In this document: piece by piece, positions 28,743 to 40,886 of the stretch
Layout of the letters: every line of letters starts with the position of its first letter
Position numbering within the stretch: position 1 is the stretch's first letter
NCBI GenBank assembly: GCA_003550305.1
Contig: QKYT01000583.1
Coordinates: forward strand, 1 to 64,000
Direction: 5' to 3'
From: Glomus cerebriforme
Taxonomy: Eukaryota; Glomeromycota; Glomeromycetes; Glomerales; Glomeraceae
Length of the DNA stretch: 64,000 bases
Notes under the pieces: model-generated
Databases searched by the model: none
Seen by the model: the letters and a program-made list of their open reading frames with translations, nothing else
Told to the model about the DNA's origin: nothing
Position numbers and translations under genes: made by a program

Positions 28743-28847
28743 GCATTCCATCAAAAAGAAAGTTCTACAGTATTTGTTGATAAAGGAGCAATAGCCAATG
28801 GTAAAGGATGTAAAGGAACATTTAGTCGTTGGCAAACTATCGCTTAA
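28743..28847 (+). CDS. Possible orphan terminal exon
   Basis: After a pyrimidine-rich AG acceptor (TTCAATTCCCATAG), the plus strand reads FHQKESSTVFVDKGAIANGK and continues with a Gly/Lys/Cys-rich end to a TAA stop at 28845-28847. The composition is protein-like in an otherwise non-coding AT-rich stretch. No upstream exon was found, so it may be a relic. Family unknown. Confidence 0.2.
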   Translation, partial: AFHQKESSTVFVDKGAIANGKGCKGTFSRWQTIA

Positions 28848-28887
28848 TTTCTCTCCACAATTATTACAATCTATATGAGAGTAAGGT

Positions 28888-29091
28888 TTAATTGCTCAGA
28901 AGAGGTGTTTTTTTTCTAGTTTTTACTGTTTCATTGATGGTGAGCAAACTCTTTAGTTTACTTCTCCGCTCCTTTTGATAAACTTTTAATTCTTTCTTTA
29001 ACACTTCAATCATTAAACACCTTTCCTCCGCTGCTAACTTTTTTTCCTGATAAAGTTCCAATTTAGATTTCAAAGATAAAGGTTGGTCCAT
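28888..29091 (-). CDS. Short coiled-coil protein or fragment (67 aa)
   Basis: The start is the ATG at 29089-29091. The product is highly charged, with heptad-like leucines: LKSKLELYQEKKLAAEER, then VLKKELKVYQKERRSKLKSL, predicted to form one coiled coil over most of its length. It ends with a Thr/Lys-rich tail. No other domain is visible and I do not recognise the family. It lies beside another coding fragment and a tandem repeat, so it may be a piece of a mobile-element or duplicated host gene. The regular amphipathic pattern makes coding origin plausible. Confidence 0.4.
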   Translation of the reverse strand: MDQPLSLKSKLELYQEKKLAAEERCLMIEVLKKELKVYQKERRSKLKSLLTINETVKTRKKTPLLSN

Positions 29092-29336
29092 CTATCTCCT
29101 GTTGTGAATTCTTTTGCTATTTTTATATTTTTATTCTTAATGACCTTTTCATCATCTGTATACTGACTGAGATGTAAAGCTTTGGCTGCAGGAATCCGGA
29201 AATATTGGCTGTACTGGAGGAGATACTGGGTAGGGTAGAAATTTGAAAATTCATTGATTCTTTACTTTCTCCAAATTTGGCATGTCTATATCTGTATGTG
29301 GGTGTTGGTATTACATGGGCTCATAATTAAAATAAT

Positions 29337-29610
29337 CAATACAGTGTATAAGGAAATAAAGAGGAATTCTAATCTAAACCAAACCAACCAGATAGGAGAT
29401 ACTCAACTATCTGACCGGTCTTTCCTTGCCTGATACGAGGAAAACCTCAATACACAGTATAAGGAAGTTAAGAGGGAGTTTAAAGGAATTTAAAAAGAAA
29501 CCAAACCAGCCAGATAGAAGATACTCGACTAACTGACTGGTATTACTGGTATTTCCTTGCCCGATATACAGTACAAGGAAGTCAAGAAGGAATTTAAAGG
29601 AACTAATTTT
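29337..29610. repeat. Tandem repeat, about 2.4 units of 110-117 bp
   Basis: Units begin near 29337, 29447 and 29564. Each carries a TACA(G/C)AGTATAAGGAA-like start, then an AAACCAAACCA(A/G)CCAGATAG block, then TCTGACTGGT-like and TTTCCTTGCC(T/C)GAT sequence. The third unit is partial. The units differ by substitutions and small indels, so it is not a recent array. Non-coding. Confidence 0.7.
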
Positions 29611-30479
29611 TAAAAAAGAAAAAGTTGAAATTATAATGTTAAAAAATGCGAAAAATAAGGGTATTTATATATTTAAAAATATTAAAAATATAAAAATGAG
29701 TCAAATTTAAAAATGTTACGATAGTTACAATAAAAAATCAAGCATGATGAATCACATCACACAAATTTCTTACATTTTCGATATTTATGAAAATTTTCTA
29801 CTTTTTTATACGTCATGCAAATCAATAATCAATGATGATTTTTTTATTAACTAATTGATAAGATCAAATCCAACAAGTAATGACAATATCATGGTTTAAT
29901 CATGAATATTCCCACAATCCGGATTTCATTTAAAAGTTTATCATAATAAATTATTAGAGTATTACTAAAAATCTATTCATAATCCACCTGATCCTGATGA
30001 ATCGATCAAAGAAAATTTTCCTCATCACGAAAAACTAGCCTTAAAAACAAATTTTAAAAATAAGATAAAACTGATATATGAAAACAATCAGAGAGTTGAT
30101 GTTCTTATAATATCATGTAAATAGATTTAATCATTCAAATTTTACTTAAACTATGTTCGCGAATAAGCAATTCTAAAAAAAAAATACACTTATAAACTTA
30201 GAATAAGTACTGTACATAATATCGAATAAAGGATAATTGATAAAAGTACTAAAGTACTAGCAATGTAAATATTCCTTTCAAAGTGATATTACTAATGTTT
30301 CATAGATAATTTCATAATTCTAATTCCGTAAAAAAAAAAAGAGAAGCGGGATTTAAATCATAAAAAGTGTAGTTGAGTATGAAAAAAGAAGCTATGACTG
30401 ATAATAAAACATATACAAGCTCAATTAAAATTCTATCTATTAATCTCCATGTATTTAGTATTTTTCAAAAGAATTTGCT
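29611..30479. other. Intergenic region 3' of the flotillin locus
   Basis: AT-rich; I see no gene or clear repeat. Confidence 0.35.
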
Positions 30480-31959
30480 CTAAGCAATTCCAGTTTGTTG
30501 TTGAATAGTTGATAAAAGTGGAGGTAAACACTGAAAGATATTCGCTATAGGATTCGCTTTCCAGTATTCCAAACCGTAATGTTAGGGTTAAGACCATGGA
30601 TAGCAATAGCACTTTCTTTGGCCAATTGTTGATAAACACCACGTTCAATCATTATATATTGATGAGTAACATTACAATCTCCTTCAAAGGCATCCATTAA
30701 ATTCTTTATACCTTGAGCTTGAGCATTATAAACTGCCAAAATACCTTCTGCTTCTTTTTGTTTTTTAAAGAGTTCAGCTTCAGCTTCCTTTTGCTTCTCG
30801 TATAAACGTGCATTAGCATTTGATTTAGCAGCTTCAAATTCAGCTGTTGATTTAGACACGTATTTTACACGAAAGCGATCAGTCTCTGATAATAATAGAC
30901 GTTCTTCAACTTGTTTCTGAAGTTCTGACTCACGCATTTTCACAGTTTGTGTTGCTTCGATAGCTGCAACATTTTTTGTACGTTCAAATTCTGATTCTTT
31001 AGTGGCTAAATTCATATTTGCTCGTGCTATAGCTACTTTACGTTCATTTTCAATTAAAATTGTATCAGCTTCAATCTTTGATATTTCACGACGTGTTAAA
31101 CCTTCTCGTTTTTTTGCACCAACATCACCACGATATTTTGCTTCAGCTACATCTACTTTTGCTTGATTTACGGCACCTTCATGTGTTTTCATTCGCTATA
31201 TAAGAAAATAAATAAATTTAATTTAATATAATAAAAATTAAATTAATTTTAGAAATTTATTTCAATCATATAATCTATATTTACCATATAAGCAAAATAT
31301 TCAGATCCTTGGGTATCTTGAAGTTGTTTAACATTAGCATTATAAATGAACAAACCAAATTAATCCAATTCTGTTTGAACATTTTTAATAACTTTTTCTT
31401 TAAATCCTTTCTTTTCTTGAAAAATTTCTTCCATAGTCATTGTAGCCGCAATAATTCTAGTTTCACCTTCAATTATACCACGAATTAATTCTTTTATATT
31501 CCTATCATTTACCGCTAAAAGTTTTGAGTAACGTTCTAAAGCCTTAGATTCATCTTTAGGACCAATGGTAAATACAGCTGGAAGATTAAATTCTAATTTT
31601 TCAACACTCATTGCTTGTAATTCTAATGTATAATTTGCCGGGGTTATATCAAAGAATGTTGACCTTTGAACTGATGTGATATGAAAAAAAAATTTTTTTT
31701 TCTTTTAGAAAAAAATAATTTAAAGATAAATAATTAAAATAAAAAAAAATTACAATTACATGGTAAATCCCATCCTTTTTTACAGATTGTAAGATCGTTA
31801 ACGAATGCACCAGTTTTAATCAAATATTGGCTTGGGTCACTAAAAAAATATATATAAATAAATAAATTAATTAATATTATCATTAAAGAGAAAAGTAAAA
31901 AATTTTCATTAAAAAAAAAAGATAAAATTATCAATGATATAATACCTAATTTTATACAT
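30480..31959 (-). pseudogene. Flotillin-like SPFH/Band 7 gene with stop and frameshift
   Basis: Flotillins scaffold membrane microdomains on the cytosolic face. The exons are 31946-31959, 31760-31839, 31285-31670 and 30480-31195, and the phases agree. The start MYKI-S-DPSQYLIKTGA, then [16 protein letters not shown] and [16 protein letters not shown], matches plant-type flotillins. The SPFH part continues to FGLFIYNANVKQLQDTQGSE. A long Ala/Glu/Lys coiled coil follows, with repeated KQKEAEAELFKKQKEAEG, then the end motif NPNITVWNTG. Two lesions are visible. First, TAA at 31360-31362 replaces a residue before FGLFIYN that is Gln in the family (a CAA to TAA change). Second, after NTG (near 30550-30565) the frame shifts, and the expected tail ANIFQCLPPLLSTIQQQTG is found in another frame, ending at 30480-30482. 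The rest is open, so the damage is recent or partly a sequencing matter. The family call is secure. Confidence 0.85.
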
Positions 31960-32118
31960 TATTTCTTTTAATTAATATTCAAAGAATTTGGATTTTTGAA
32001 TTTATTCAGTCTAAAGAAATTAGTAATATTTAATATGTTTTAATAGAAATATAACTACGTATCACATGTAAATGATGTCAAAAGTAATCATTAAAGAAAA
32101 TAGCTTACCATCCATAGC

Positions 32119-32361
32119 AATAAGGCCAAGCAAAAAAAAATTTTTAGATTCTCGTGACCGGCGTCAGTTATGGAAAAAATTGTTATCACGTGATTTTAAG
32201 AAATTGTATTACAAAAAGCCAACATGCATAACAACATTTTACATATTGAAAATTTTTTACATATTTTTAATATATATAAAAAGCCGGCCGGCCAGGTCAT
32301 TTAGTGGTCATTTTCAAAATTTTATGTCACGAGAATCTAAAAATTTTTTGCCCGGCCTAAT
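32119..32361. mobile_element. Inverted-repeat element (MITE-like), about 240 bp
   Basis: The left arm (32119-32158) and right arm (32326-32361) are near-perfect inverted copies of about 36 bp. They contain TTTTTAGATTCTCGTGAC on the left and GTCACGAGAATCTAAAAA on the right, and end in AGGCC and GGCCT. The interior holds a CACGTGATTTTAAG motif and GCCGGCCGGCC. It lies about 160 bp upstream of the flotillin start. The open frame across it (32072-32428) is taken as fortuitous. No transposase is present. Confidence 0.65.
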
Positions 32362-35300
32362 CCCTGCTCACACGTGTTTCTTGCTCGCCATTTTTTATTC
32401 TCTACATAATTTCACATTGGATTGTTAATAAAAAAAATTGCAATTTGTTAAAACGCCTATAAAAAAAAATGTATTACACAAAACGTGAGAGACGGCAATA
32501 AAATCACGTGATTTCGAGTTCGAAACTGTGCCATGCAACTGCGCCATGCGTCTTCTGCGGTCTGTTCCACATCTATCATAATAATATAAAATAATTGTTA
32601 ATTATTAGTAGTTAATTAATTCTATTTAGTAATTAATTCAATTCTCAAATGTTGTAAATGTTGTTGAAAAAAATCCAACCAAAATTTAAACGTCCCAATA
32701 GTTTTTTATGTACAAATATATTTTCTTTTATAGATATCCAACAATATTACAACACTTTCCTTCGTTATAATTTATAACTTACTTGTTCTTTTACGCCAGA
32801 TTTAATATAAATACTAGCTAACTAATTATTCAATTTGTATGTCCATCTGATAAAACTAAATATGCCTGTTATTTACAATTTAAGAAGTTAACGGTTCCGT
32901 CTGCGTAAATTCTTTAACGAATTACACTACCTTGAGCATGGTAGGATATAAGTTGTTGAATTCTATCATATAACACCGATTTTCTTCCCTCGATATTGAA
33001 TTTAAATTGATTTTTAATCCGCAAAAATTCAAACATTTTATAAAATGTCCTTATTACTAGTTAAAGAAGATGTTATGCAATAAGATTATTTGTTTTCAAT
33101 CAACGAAAATCTCATTTGGAGTGATTACATTCGAGTTGAATTTTTTCTTCTTAAACTTTAATTCTATTGTGGGATTCTCTCAAATACTTTTAGTGTCCTT
33201 TCTGTTCAAGGAAACAGCTCTTCGACCATTGAAGATTACATTATAATCTTTTAAAGTTCTACAAATTTTTTATGATAAGTGAATAGTGAATTCCAAAAAA
33301 ATTATTTAAAAATGTCGTTGTTAAAAAAAATGTTACTATACCTTTAGCAAGTATTTTTGCGCCCGTGTGTATGCAAAGATATGTTACGTGTGATATCTTT
33401 TTTTCCACGAATTTGATCTATTTATCGTTATATCTAAATTGCTTTATAAGGTTCAATTTGTTTATATCCGCGTTAGTTATAAATATATATTTTATTTAAA
33501 CGTAATAAATAATAATTTTCTCATTATGCTAAAATTAGTTATATACGTGAAACAAAGCTTTTCTCCTGGTATTATTAAAGTCTCCAAAAAATATAATTGC
33601 AATTAAACAACCAATGAAAATTTTTTAATTTTGTACCACAGCCATTTTATGGACTTCCATTACCGCAATTATTACGTATTATCCGTATTAACATCTCTGT
33701 CATACGTGTTGAAGGCAAAATTTTACTTTTCACATTCATATAAAATATTTTGATAGAAAAATATTGGTTGAGCTTAAAAAAACCTAAAAAAAAAACAAAA
33801 CAAAAAAAAAAGGTTATGGGCGTTCAATTGAATTTGTCATATGATAAAGAAATTCTGAAACGCGGCGTTAACTTTATACTTTCAAAAAAAAAAAAAAAAA
33901 AAAAAATTTTAATAAAGTTTGAGTGGAAAATTCCAAATTGTGTTAGCTTTAAAAAGTTTATAAAAGGAAACCTTACGGTAAATTTAAATTTAGTTCTGAT
34001 CTGACAATTAAGGAATTTTGTTCTTTCTAATAATACTTGACTTGGTTAGATTAGATATCATTGAAAAATGATAAAGTTAGGTTTCAAATAAATAAATAAA
34101 TATAATAAAAGAAAAAGAAAAAAAAAAAGAAAAAAAGAGATTTTTTTTTCAAAATAGATGATAATCTGGTCTCGTAACAATGGGCGGAATAAATAAACCT
34201 GTATATATGACACTAAAATACTTTTTGAGATCCCAATAATCCCTAATTCTCTATGTGAGAAAAAAAAACAACCAAAATGTTAGTGTGTGATTGCGCCGAT
34301 CATAATGGTGTTACATCAAATTTTTAATGATTAATTTTTTAGGTCTCATTCTTTTTCCAAATTAAAGCTTATTTATAGTTATGAGATTGATGTTTCAGGT
34401 TGGTTAATCAACTTGAAAGATTATAATTTTAATAATAATGTCAATAAAAAAAAAAAAAATATTAAATTTTTTTTTAAGTTAGGGTTTGCTAAAAAATTGT
34501 TAACTATTTTATATTCACGACTTTTTTAAAAAATTTATATAAATTCAACCGAATTTTAAACCGTTTAAAAAATATTTTTTCATTACAATGGTAAAACCAT
34601 TATTTTAATTATAAACGGCATAACATGATAATGTTGGTTCCGCCGTAATTATAAATTAATTTATTAAAAAGATGACTAACATCATCTTTTTCTCCGAATT
34701 CATTTTATAAAAAAATTAAAAAGAGTTTTAAATTTAATAAAAGTTATTATTTCTTGGTCGATGTGTTTGATGTGATGATTTCGTTTTATAAAAATTATTA
34801 GGTGTTCAAATTACGCAGTAGTAAATCTTTTTAAAGTGATGATCACGTTTTAACCTTACTGGAAAACTACTAAAATTTTCAGTAACGCAGTAACGTGACC
34901 TTACCTGTATTATTTATAACACCGCGTCACACCTCCCAGTTTTCATTTTTATTAAGTACCTGGGTTAGTAAAACTTATTTGTCACACACTATTTGTCAAA
35001 GATTATCACAATCTTGTGGCGCAGTAATTTATTGATATTATCATTTTTAGTTAGTTTTTAAAAAAGTTAACCAATCATATTTGTAAATTTTCACGTGACT
35101 TGACTAATAATTGACGGAAAAAAGTTATTGTTTCACGAATTTTTTTTTTTTTTTATAACTCAAAATCGTATCAAAATAAAGATTAAGTTTTTTTTTTTTA
35201 AAAAAAAAGAACATATTCGTTGTTGAAGTAGTAATCCAATTCATAAAATTTTCGATATTAATAGTTTATTATATTGTATATGGATTAATCTAACTTTATT

Positions 35301-35717
35301 GAAACGATGTATAAAAATTTGTAAAACAATAACATACTTGAAACATAAATAAATTCGGCAAGTCTTAAAACAGCTCATTTAGAAATATATATATTTTTTC
35401 CATTATTTTTTTTTTCTTTTTGAAAAAAATAAAACTTTAATTTGAAAAGAAACAACAAAGGAACGAAATGATTAACAAAGAAAGGGTTCGGAACTAAAAA
35501 ATTTTTTCCCCGTTTAATTAAACACTTCATGTCAGAGTAACAAAATATTGCGAATATTTATCCTGAGTCGTTGAAATTTAAATCGGCAGTCACATGATTT
35601 TTATCTAAACTCTAATTATTTATATATTTAAAACTGGAATAATTTGAATTAACATTCGCCGAATTTTAAATTGTTGTTCCATTATAATTTAGACAGGGTA
35701 TTTTCGTTTTTGGTACG
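32362..35717. other. Gene-poor region upstream of family member B
   Basis: No gene is supported. It contains CACGTG at 32371, 32505 and 35092, a T12A9 tract at 35188-35208 and long A-runs near 33884. The frame at 33750-34004 is Lys-rich translation of poly-A and is not taken as real. Confidence 0.35.
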
Positions 35718-35726
35718 TATAAATAG
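35718..35726 (+). promoter_or_regulatory. Putative TATA box of family member B
   Basis: TATAAATAG lies about 220 bp upstream of the ATG of gene B, followed by a pyrimidine-rich stretch (CCCGCTCTTTCCCCCC). Confidence 0.35.
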
Positions 35727-35946
35727 TAACTTGCAGTTTACAATAGATAATATATTCTTTTCCCGCTCTTTCCCCCCTAAATACCATTTCTATATGCAGT
35801 CTAGTTCTAGTTATCAATTGATTTTTTTTTCTTTATAAAAATACGAATCGTTCGCTTTTATTCGCATTTTAAACTTAATAACTTTTGTTAACTTTGCTTT
35901 ATCCGCGTTAATTTCCATCAATTTTTATTTAAAACATTTCATTCCA

Positions 35947-36171
35947 ATGTCTTCTCAAACAACTCAAGGAACGCGCTCTGTACCACCAATCGATCGAAAT
36001 AATCTTTTTATCGACTTAATATCTCGAATTGACGTGACTCAAGAAACAATTACTCCTCTTGAAAATAATTTCTTTAATGGAACAGAATTTAATAACAATA
36101 CAAATAATTTCAGCATAGAAGAAAAACTTTTACCTGCTGGTACTTCATCATCTTCTTCATCCTTTCCTTAA
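35947..36171 (+). CDS. Small-protein family member B (74 aa, short form)
   Basis: Function unknown. The single exon starts at ATG 35947. Residues 22-66 carry the family signature: IDLISRI, Q-x-T-I-T-P-L-E, N-F-FNGT-x-F and EEKLLPAG, followed by a Ser run and FP. The ending LPAG...S-S-x-FP is shared most closely with member C. The N-terminus differs from the long forms and lacks the INY-x-x-x-C motif; the HMG-like centre is absent. There is no signal peptide or membrane helix. Since both A and B lack the centre, the C-terminal signature may be the functional part. Confidence 0.65.
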   Translation: MSSQTTQGTRSVPPIDRNNLFIDLISRIDVTQETITPLENNFFNGTEFNNNTNNFSIEEKLLPAGTSSSSSSFP

Positions 36172-39100
36172 ATAAATATTTTTATAATTTTTATTTTGTA
36201 TTTTTTTTTTTTATATTTTGCTTTTATTCTTTCCGCTTAAGATAAGACCTTAAATGATAATTCAAATTCTCAATTGAAAAAAAAGTAAGATTATAAAGCG
36301 ATTAAAAAAACAGCTTTTTATTTTCATAGTATGATCGTACGCTAGTTATTTAGTATATACACAAAAATTTTGTATTTGTAAAATTTCTCCTTAGTATTGA
36401 CTATACTGTGTGACAAACATTGTATTAGAATAGAATAATGACCTGAAATTTGTATAATACAGTATAAAAATAATAACGCGTAAATATCACAATAAATATT
36501 GTTTAAATTTTCTAAAAGTTAACCAAAAAAGGAGATTTTCATGTTTCAGTATTTGTACGTTATTGTGTAGGAAAATTTTTATTGTGATTTGTGATTCACG
36601 GATAAACTTGATGATTTAAATTCCATTTATAAAATGAATTAATGTGATTGTTTCATTTTATGACTATAAACTAGCTTTCAATTATATATTAATATGGCAA
36701 TAAAATAATGAGCTCTCAATGAAAGAAATAATCATTATATCCCAACCCCCGTGTTATACAGTATGTATGTATATATAATATATATATTCTTGCACATATT
36801 TTGATTGAAACAAGCAATTGCCTAATAAAGAATATACAGGGAATATATATAGAGAGATATATATAAATATATGTAAAAAAAATACTTTAGTGTCTCTTTA
36901 TTTCTCATCTTATTAAAAAAAAAATAATTAAAATAATTAAAATATATAATTTATTACATTAATAGTATTGGCTAATTTTCAGGTGCAGTGCCTTGTGACC
37001 TTATGAATGTAGGATAGTTTAAGCCTTTTATTTTATTAATTATTTATATGGAAAATTTAACATCTAGATTCTACATGTAGCAAAGTTGTTACATTAGGAC
37101 ATTAGTATGTTGTGAATTCCTATACATGGGTGCAAGTGTAATGTTGAAATATATTACACCAGAATTGGATTCAAATTTTAATATTACAATGTGTCGTAAT
37201 ATTTTGACATGATCTGAATCTAATTCATCCCATGTATAAGCTATTCTTCTATTTATTTATTTCATTAAACAATATTAATTTATTATTTTAATAATACGTA
37301 ATTAAAAAAAATGAAACAAGTTTTAACTATATATATTTTTTTATAGCCATAAATCTTTAAAAATATATAATATCAACTACCAAACCATTCATATAGTTAA
37401 CACTCTTATGATGAAAAATTTTTTACTTTATTATAAATTGAACTTACAAAAACCGCCAGTTCATTATGAGAGTGTTACTGTTCATTATTTTGACTGTTGT
37501 TTTGAACCATTTTATTTTTAATTTTAAAACAATTATATCCATCAATCCCATTTCTTTTTGTCATACATATATATTTATATACTGTACCTAAGGTACAGTA
37601 AAATTCTTAATACAAGAAGTACCTCTTTCAGATTATTTATTATAAATGTAGATTATTATCAGCATCAATAATTTAATATATTTTTGCTCTTTCCAGATAA
37701 TACTTTTTTCTTGTTATTTTAAATCTATTACTCTTTTTATAGCAAGAAAATTGGATATAAACGAATATGTTTTGTATAAAAGTAAAATCAGGTAAATTGA
37801 CATACTGTATCTATTCCTTTCCAAACAATAAGAAAATATTGCAATTCAACTAAACTTTGGGATACCATTTTATTAGGTCAGATGTACTAGTCGAAGTGAT
37901 ACGGTGTCATCATGGATACCCTGGTGTCTACAGTGGAAACCTGTCCAATTTCCATAAGGTATCTAAGACATTTCCAAAAAAATGAAAACTTCATTAATAT
38001 TATTACATCTTGGAAATTGGATTTCCATAGGATGTTCATACTAGTAAAAACTAGATTGAAACTATCTCACTTCGGCCAATGATGGTTCTTACAAATATAT
38101 CAGATAAGAATAATCTTGGAAGACTATTTACACCATTTCAAACGCACAGATAGATAATCGATCTCATGGATCCTGATATTATTTGATGTTTCTTATTGAC
38201 GATTTTTTAAAATTTTGATGACTTAGCTATGAAATTGAGCAAGGAAGGCACTGGTAATAAATGAACAATCATTATATATGAAGTAATTTCTGGTTTACCT
38301 CATCATTATGTAAGTCATAAGTGGTTGTGATGGTAGTGGCTGGTTGTGAATTGGGAAATAGTGTTAAAGAAATGGACAATAACAAGAAAAATGCTGGTAA
38401 TGCTGGAAATAATTACACTACTGTAGTAAAAGGGAGAATAATTGAGTTGCAATGATAGCGGTTACGATGTATTGTAGGTGTAGTCGTGTAAGGAAAGTGC
38501 TGGGTAAATGCTTAAAAAATGGTATTTGAAACTTTTTTTGCTCATATTTCATACCTGTGTTTTCTTTTATTATCTTCTTTTTTCGTTATAAATGTAGAAA
38601 TTCTAATTATTTTTAATTAATTACATTTTTATTTATTTATTATAAAAAACAGTATAATAGAATTTTTTATGATTATCATGAGTAAGGATTAATTTGAATT
38701 TTTTTTCACTAATAAAAATGATTTTTTTTATTAATTTTTTTTTTTTACCTTTTTAAAACTTTTTTTTAAAACTCTATTCTAGAAGTTTTAATGATTTTCT
38801 GCCAAGATATTCACCTTTAGTCTATATAAGCATATATTCTCACATGTACGCATCTCAATTTTTCGCTCATCTGATGTTAGAATCTGTTTGTATTTTAAAA
38901 ATCATGTTTCGTGTTATTTGTGATTTGCCAATTAAAAATTTATCCGGACATGCATGAACAATTATATTATCCGATTGATTAATTCAAAAAAGGAAGGAAA
39001 ATTCTTATATAAAATAATGCTCTTTCGCTTAATACTTCTGTTTTACATAAATATGAAACAATGTTTTCTTCCTGTATTGCTAAGTACATTTAAAAACCAC

Positions 39101-39233
39101 AGCAATCTGTTTCGAATGCCGATTTGCCTAACATATAATTTCATACGATGTTCATACAAATTTTACTATGCACGCACCTGTCATGATAATATATTTTTAC
39201 ATGGCCTAATTTTATTTATTATTATAGACTAAC
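36172..39233. other. Gene-poor region with small inverted repeats
   Basis: No gene is supported. Small structures are an imperfect inverted repeat at about 37122-37245 (TATACATGGG ends), one at about 37400-37482 (AACACTCTTATGATGAA facing TTCATTATGAGAGTGTT), the palindrome TACTGTACCTAAGGTACAGT at 37578-37598, and TCCAATTTCC facing GGAAATTGGA near 37946 and 38012. A 41-codon frame at 38330-38455 is too weak to call. Confidence 0.4.
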
Positions 39234-39480
39234 CCTATAAAAAAAGAATGTTCAGAAATTGTTATCGAAAATGTCAGATGTGTTCAGAAAATGTCTGGAG
39301 AACTGTAATATTCCGGATGTAATAATCTAGAAATTGTCCAGAAATTGTCTAGACAACAAGACAAGTTAATATCTCAGTATTCAGAATATTGCAATTTTCT
39401 GGACATTTCCTGGACGAGCGGGACATTTTCTGGATGCACCTGGACATTTTCAATAACAATTTCTGGAATTTTTTATAAGG
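39234..39480. mobile_element. Long-armed inverted-repeat element (MITE-like), 247 bp
   Basis: The element begins CCTATAAAAAAAGAATGT and ends ATTTTTTATAAGG. The arms pair over 60-90 bp with mismatches: CAGAAATTGTTATCGAAAAT on the left matches the complement of ATTTTCAATAACAATTTCTG on the right. Within the arms a unit like TCCAGAAAATGTC recurs several times. It has no coding capacity; the frame at 39345-39632 crosses it by chance. It is almost one large hairpin and a good source of double-stranded RNA if transcribed. Confidence 0.7.
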
Positions 39481-39593
39481 TAATGGATACTTTTCAAGGA
39501 GGGCAGAAAGTTCTTTGTGCTCTAATATTTGGTTCTTTATCCTTTGATCTCAATTCTCATTTCAGTTTTAGTCTTGGCTTTTGTTTTTTTAGG

Positions 39594-39818
39594 TTTGTGC
39601 TCAGATGTCAATCTGCGTCAGGTGACAACTGACACCTGAATGACCTGATGCGCGTCATTTGTATCGTACAATATAGTCCTCTATAAATCTCCTTTTATAT
39701 TGTAAGTAAAATATGAGATTATATATTGCAAATTTTACTGGAAAAAATTTGATATTTGTAAATATTTTTAATTCGATTTTGTACAACAGATGATGTCACC
39801 TGACATCTGAGACACAAC
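39594..39818. mobile_element. Inverted-repeat element (MITE-like), about 225 bp
   Basis: The left end reads TTTGTGCTCAGATGTCA, with TCAGGTGACA further in. The right end complement reads GTTGTGTCTCAGATGTCA, then GGTGACA. The terminal word TGTCTCAGAT is also found at the ends of the element at 55669-55780, suggesting one family. No coding capacity. Confidence 0.55.
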
Positions 39819-40886
39819 ATACTGTATATATAAAATAATGTCATTTTATCATTTTATTCTACAAAAATATTAATATTACTTTAACTGGAAAAAAATTTTG
39901 ATCAAATTATATTTTGTTATTGTGTAATAATATAAAACTTTATTTAGATTATCCCTTCATTTGATCAAATTATCATTTCTAATAAAGTCATAAGCTAAAT
40001 TTAATCAATTTTATTAAGCTTATATTGCAGTAATAGAGCTAGAGTAAATGACTCTGGGTCAAAGGTTTGATCGACTTTTGATTTATAATAGACCTGTTCA
40101 TATCCGGTCGGTCAGGTTTTTCAGTTGGATTTGATTTGTTTTGGATGGCCTGATCTTTTTTACAACACAAACTAAACTCAAACTTTTGATTCTACTTTTT
40201 TTTAGAGTTATTAAGTTCAAAATTAAATAATTGTAACGCAAGCACTATATCATATGACTAGTAATCTTCACGTTTCTTATTGCATGTATTCTTTCTTTTC
40301 ACGTATTTTTCTATTTAATTTTTTTACATTTGCAAAATGGCTACACGACAAATAAGCAAAAATAGTAAATACTACAGACCTATAACTCCAAAAACTCCAC
40401 ACCTTATAATTTCTAACATGTCAACTACCCTACGGCCCCTACCGATAACCGGACATATAAAATGTTTTTTAACGAATAAACATATAAAGTTCCAGACCTA
40501 AATCTGCTCAATTTGAGTCTAATTTTTATTGGTTAAATTTAGGTAATACAAATAAGACAATGAACAAGTCTAATGTGTAGTAAATGGTCCGGATGATCGA
40601 CATCCACTTTGGCCTAGTCAACTACTTTGGAATTGCCACGGCTGATAATAACAAGTGATGTTGACCATGAAATTTCTTTTGATCAAGTAATATAGGTAAT
40701 GTGGTCAATATTTTGGAAACAGTTCATAATATAGATAATTAATTTTGGATTTCTGTAACATAAGGCGATGTGAAGTCCAACATCCAGAAAAGAGAAACGT
40801 CACTTGTAGTACAAAATTTTAGTTAAAACTTGGCACTGAGATTTGGAAATTTTGTAACACCGAGCGGACTAAAACAATATAACAAA
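39819..40886. other. Intergenic region between inverted-repeat elements
   Basis: AT-rich; I see no gene or convincing repeat. Confidence 0.3.

Noticed and set aside
32072..32428. 118-codon plus-strand frame
   Set aside because: It runs straight through the inverted-repeat element at 32119-32361 and reads both arms; no protein-like pattern.
38330..38455. Small frame starting MVVAGCELGNSVKEM
   Set aside because: Only 41 codons, no conserved feature and no transcript signal; not above chance.
39345..39632. 95-codon plus-strand frame
   Set aside because: It crosses two inverted-repeat elements and has no recognisable features.
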